A model generated the notes under the pieces. The model was not told the DNA's origin, did not search any database, and saw only the letters and a list, made by a program, of their open reading frames with translations. A DNA stretch of 15,062 nucleotides from Thiomargarita sp. (GTDB lineage: Bacteria > Pseudomonadota > Gammaproteobacteria > Beggiatoales > Beggiatoaceae). Shown here in pieces: positions 13,603 through 15,062 of the stretch. The stretch covers positions 1 to 15,062 of the forward strand of contig DYNO01000007.1 of NCBI GenBank assembly GCA_020721025.1, written 5' to 3'. The position numbers were made by a program, and so were the translations under genes. The first letter of the stretch is position 1. Each line of letters begins with the position of its first letter.

Positions 13603-14790
13603 TTAGCGGGCGGGCGGTTTGGTCGTGGTGCCGGACTTTTTTAACATTTCTTCCCGTTCCTTGCGTTCCTGCGGGCTAAATTCAAAATGATTCTCCGGCA
13701 CTACCCCATAAGGATTGATCATCAATACTTTAGGTTGCTCGTTAAATCCAATAAACTGCACAATGGCAGAATAGGCACGTTGATTTTTATCAGATTCTGG
13801 CGCAGGGGCGGGAGGCATTTTGTCTTTATCCGAAGTTTCTGGCTGTTCTTCCGCATCTTCTTCAGAAAATTTAACTGACTGATATTTCTTCTGCAAAATC
13901 ATGATCGTGTAGTAGTTCGTGGTCGAAAAATTCAACCAAGGACGCAATTTCGCCTGTTCTTCTAAACTGATGATATCGCTGAATTCGCTCAGAAATAAGT
14001 TGAAATCCGCCAAATTTTGAAATTCTTTTTCCTGACGACGCTCCAAAATTTTATCCACGCCCGCCGCCGACAAACCGGGCAACATCGACAATGCTTCTTT
14101 CGTTGCCAAATTCGGATTCAAGCCGTTCATATTACCATACACGGTGAACGCAGTTTCTAACTCTATCCCCTTGAATACTTCTGCAAAATCCTTAATCAGC
14201 AACACTTCTTCCGTCGTTTCAACCATTGCATTGCGTGGCGAATACGGGGGCTTTAATTCTTCATAATATTCCTTTTCAGCCCCATTTAAACGTTTAAGCT
14301 CGTCATTGTCAATCCAATCTTGCCAAGCATCTAATAATTGACCAATTTTTTCAACGTCGTTCCCAATTTTCTTTTCCAATAAATCGTGCATTTGCGCCAC
14401 ATTTAAATAGCGTAAGTTGATCAATCCCGCGTGATCGTAAATTCGCACCGCTAAATTGTCTGGAAGAGTAATTTTTGATTCGGTCGTTGCATAAGCCAGG
14501 GGCAATTCTCGCCCATCAAACCGAAAATACCAATTTTTATTATCTTGCAAATAAAGTTGCCGCTCCTCATCATCGGGGGCTAGGGGCATTCGCGCCATCA
14601 ATAATTCCATTTCTGCCATCTGCAATAATTTCAAAATATCGCTCCACGCTTGCAGATTGTCTTGATTGTGCATGACCAATTTAGCGGATAGGCGGGATTC
14701 TATCGCTAATGTGGAAATCATCAGGGTCATCATGGCAATAAACCATAGCACAATAATTAGAATGATGCCTTGTTGTTTGAAATATTTCAT
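13603..14790 (-). CDS. gspK: Type II secretion system minor pseudopilin GspK
   Basis: A protein of 395 residues with a short basic leader ending KQQG at residue 8, the prepilin peptidase site, then IILIIVLWFIAMMTLMIS as transmembrane helix. Mature residue 5 is Ile, not Glu, as is usual for GspK. The T2SSK domain shows DHAGLINLRYLN (119-130), LLDAWQDWIDNDELKRLNGA (152-171) and PPYSPRNAMVETTEEVLLI (181-199). A helix-hairpin segment NPNLATKEALSMLPGLSAAG (225-244) follows. GspK caps the pseudopilus tip with GspI and GspJ. An acidic, Pro-rich stretch (310-337) is an addition within the C-terminal part. gspI/gspJ are not next to it: a tRNA lies upstream, so it is detached from the usual gsp operon. 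The start has no good ribosome site. Confidence 0.9.
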   Translation of the reverse strand: MKYFKQQGIILIIVLWFIAMMTLMISTLAIESRLSAKLVMHNQDNLQAWSDILKLLQMAEMELLMARMPLAPDDEERQLYLQDNKNWYFRFDGRELPLAYATTESKITLPDNLAVRIYDHAGLINLRYLNVAQMHDLLEKKIGNDVEKIGQLLDAWQDWIDNDELKRLNGAEKEYYEELKPPYSPRNAMVETTEEVLLIKDFAEVFKGIELETAFTVYGNMNGLNPNLATKEALSMLPGLSAAGVDKILERRQEKEFQNLADFNLFLSEFSDIISLEEQAKLRPWLNFSTTNYYTIMILQKKYQSVKFSEEDAEEQPETSDKDKMPPAPAPESDKNQRAYSAIVQFIGFNEQPKVLMINPYGVVPENHFEFSPQERKEREEMLKKSGTTTKPPAR

Positions 14791-14859
14791 GTTATTTATT
14801 CACGATAATCAATGCAAATGATGCGATATTGAGGTTTTTGCGCGGCGGTGGACATTAAA

Positions 14860-14970
14860 ATGCAACACTGGGCGGCGATTTTTGCGCGTCACTCAATGGT
14901 TGGGAAGGATTTAACTGGTGAGGAGAATTTTAACAGAACGGCGATGGAAATCATGAAAACGTGGACATGA
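14860..14970 (+). CDS. Possible 36-residue ORF, unrecognised
   Basis: ATG 14860 opens MQHWAAIFARHSMVGKDL, then TGEENFNRTAMEIMKTWT, before a TGA. GGTGG (14847-14851) lies 8 bases upstream. It is in the 190-base gap between gspK and tRNA-Val. It may be chance or a gene remnant, as no family is recognised. Confidence 0.2.
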   Translation: MQHWAAIFARHSMVGKDLTGEENFNRTAMEIMKTWT

Positions 14971-14980
14971 GACTGATAAA

Positions 14981-15055
14981 TGGTGGGCGATAGTGGATTT
15001 GAACCACTGACCCCTGCCGTGTGAAAGCAGTGCTCTACCCCTGAGCTAATCGCCC
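14981..15055 (-). tRNA. tRNA-Val (anticodon CAC)
   Basis: Read on the minus strand, the cloverleaf is complete. The acceptor is GGGCGAT paired with ATCGCCC, the D-stem GCTC with GAGC, the anticodon stem CTGCT with GGCAG around loop TTCACAC, and the T-arm AGTGG-TTCAAAT-CCACT. The 3' CCA is encoded. The loop places CAC at positions 34-36, which decodes GUG valine. The gene is 75 bases with the CCA end. Confidence 0.95.
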
Positions 15056-15062
15056 GTCATAT

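Noticed and set aside
1..15062. CRISPR array or clustered direct repeats
   Set aside because: No regularly spaced repeats of 20-40 bases are present; the repeats seen are two-copy or palindromic.

Overview
The window looks like a chromosomal segment of a gammaproteobacterium with a fairly A+T-rich genome. Several genes are closest in motif and length to gammaproteobacterial versions: yqgE-ruvX as a pair, SdhE, DnaA, a type II secretion GspK, a DNR-type regulator and tRNA-Val(CAC) with encoded CCA. Scattered remains of TnpB-type insertion elements and surface-sugar HisH2/HisF2 paralogues would fit a large sulfur bacterium of the Thiotrichales/Beggiatoaceae type, but that placement is a guess.

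Layout, left to right. (1) 1-512: a broken TauE/SafE permease (minus), with a frameshift and then cut off by the end of a mobile element that runs off the left edge. (2) 524-1540: a beta-class DNA methyltransferase just upstream of the permease on the same strand. (3) 1677-2345: a divergent periplasmic L,D-transpeptidase-like protein. (4) 2346-2971: non-coding, with hairpins and one copy of a dispersed repeat. (5) 2972-3998: yqgE and ruvX, overlapping and co-oriented. (6) 4023-4700 (minus): a DNR-like Crp/Fnr regulator, tail to tail with ruvX. (7) 4810-4927: a MITE-like palindromic element, followed by sdhE (minus, 4928-5161). (8) 5162-5477: a non-coding, repeat-bearing gap, then a short coiled-coil ORF. 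(9) 5682-6104: a decayed TnpB element. (10) 6112-9916: hisH2 (minus), a methyl-accepting chemotaxis protein (minus) and divergent hisF2 (plus). (11) 9917-10092: a second TnpB fragment (minus), then dnaA (minus) and a 650-bp gap. (12) 12072-14790 (minus): a family 39 glycosyltransferase and gspK, 22 bp apart. (13) 14981-15055 (minus): tRNA-Val.

How the genes fit together. Most are unrelated housekeeping or accessory genes. YqgE and RuvX form the familiar conserved pair. HisH2 and HisF2 are expected to form one glutamine-dependent ammonia-supplying enzyme for amidination of a surface sugar, not for histidine synthesis; their sugar amidotransferase partner (WbpG/PseA) is not in the window. The glycosyltransferase could act on the same cell envelope, but nothing in the sequence links them directly.

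No clear new defence or mobile system is visible. The most unusual signals are the hisH2 / chemoreceptor / hisF2 island bounded on both sides by TnpB debris, the chemoreceptor that seems to lack a HAMP domain, dnaA separated from dnaN, and a family of short palindromic repeats placed right after stop codons, one of which appears to have received a TnpB element.
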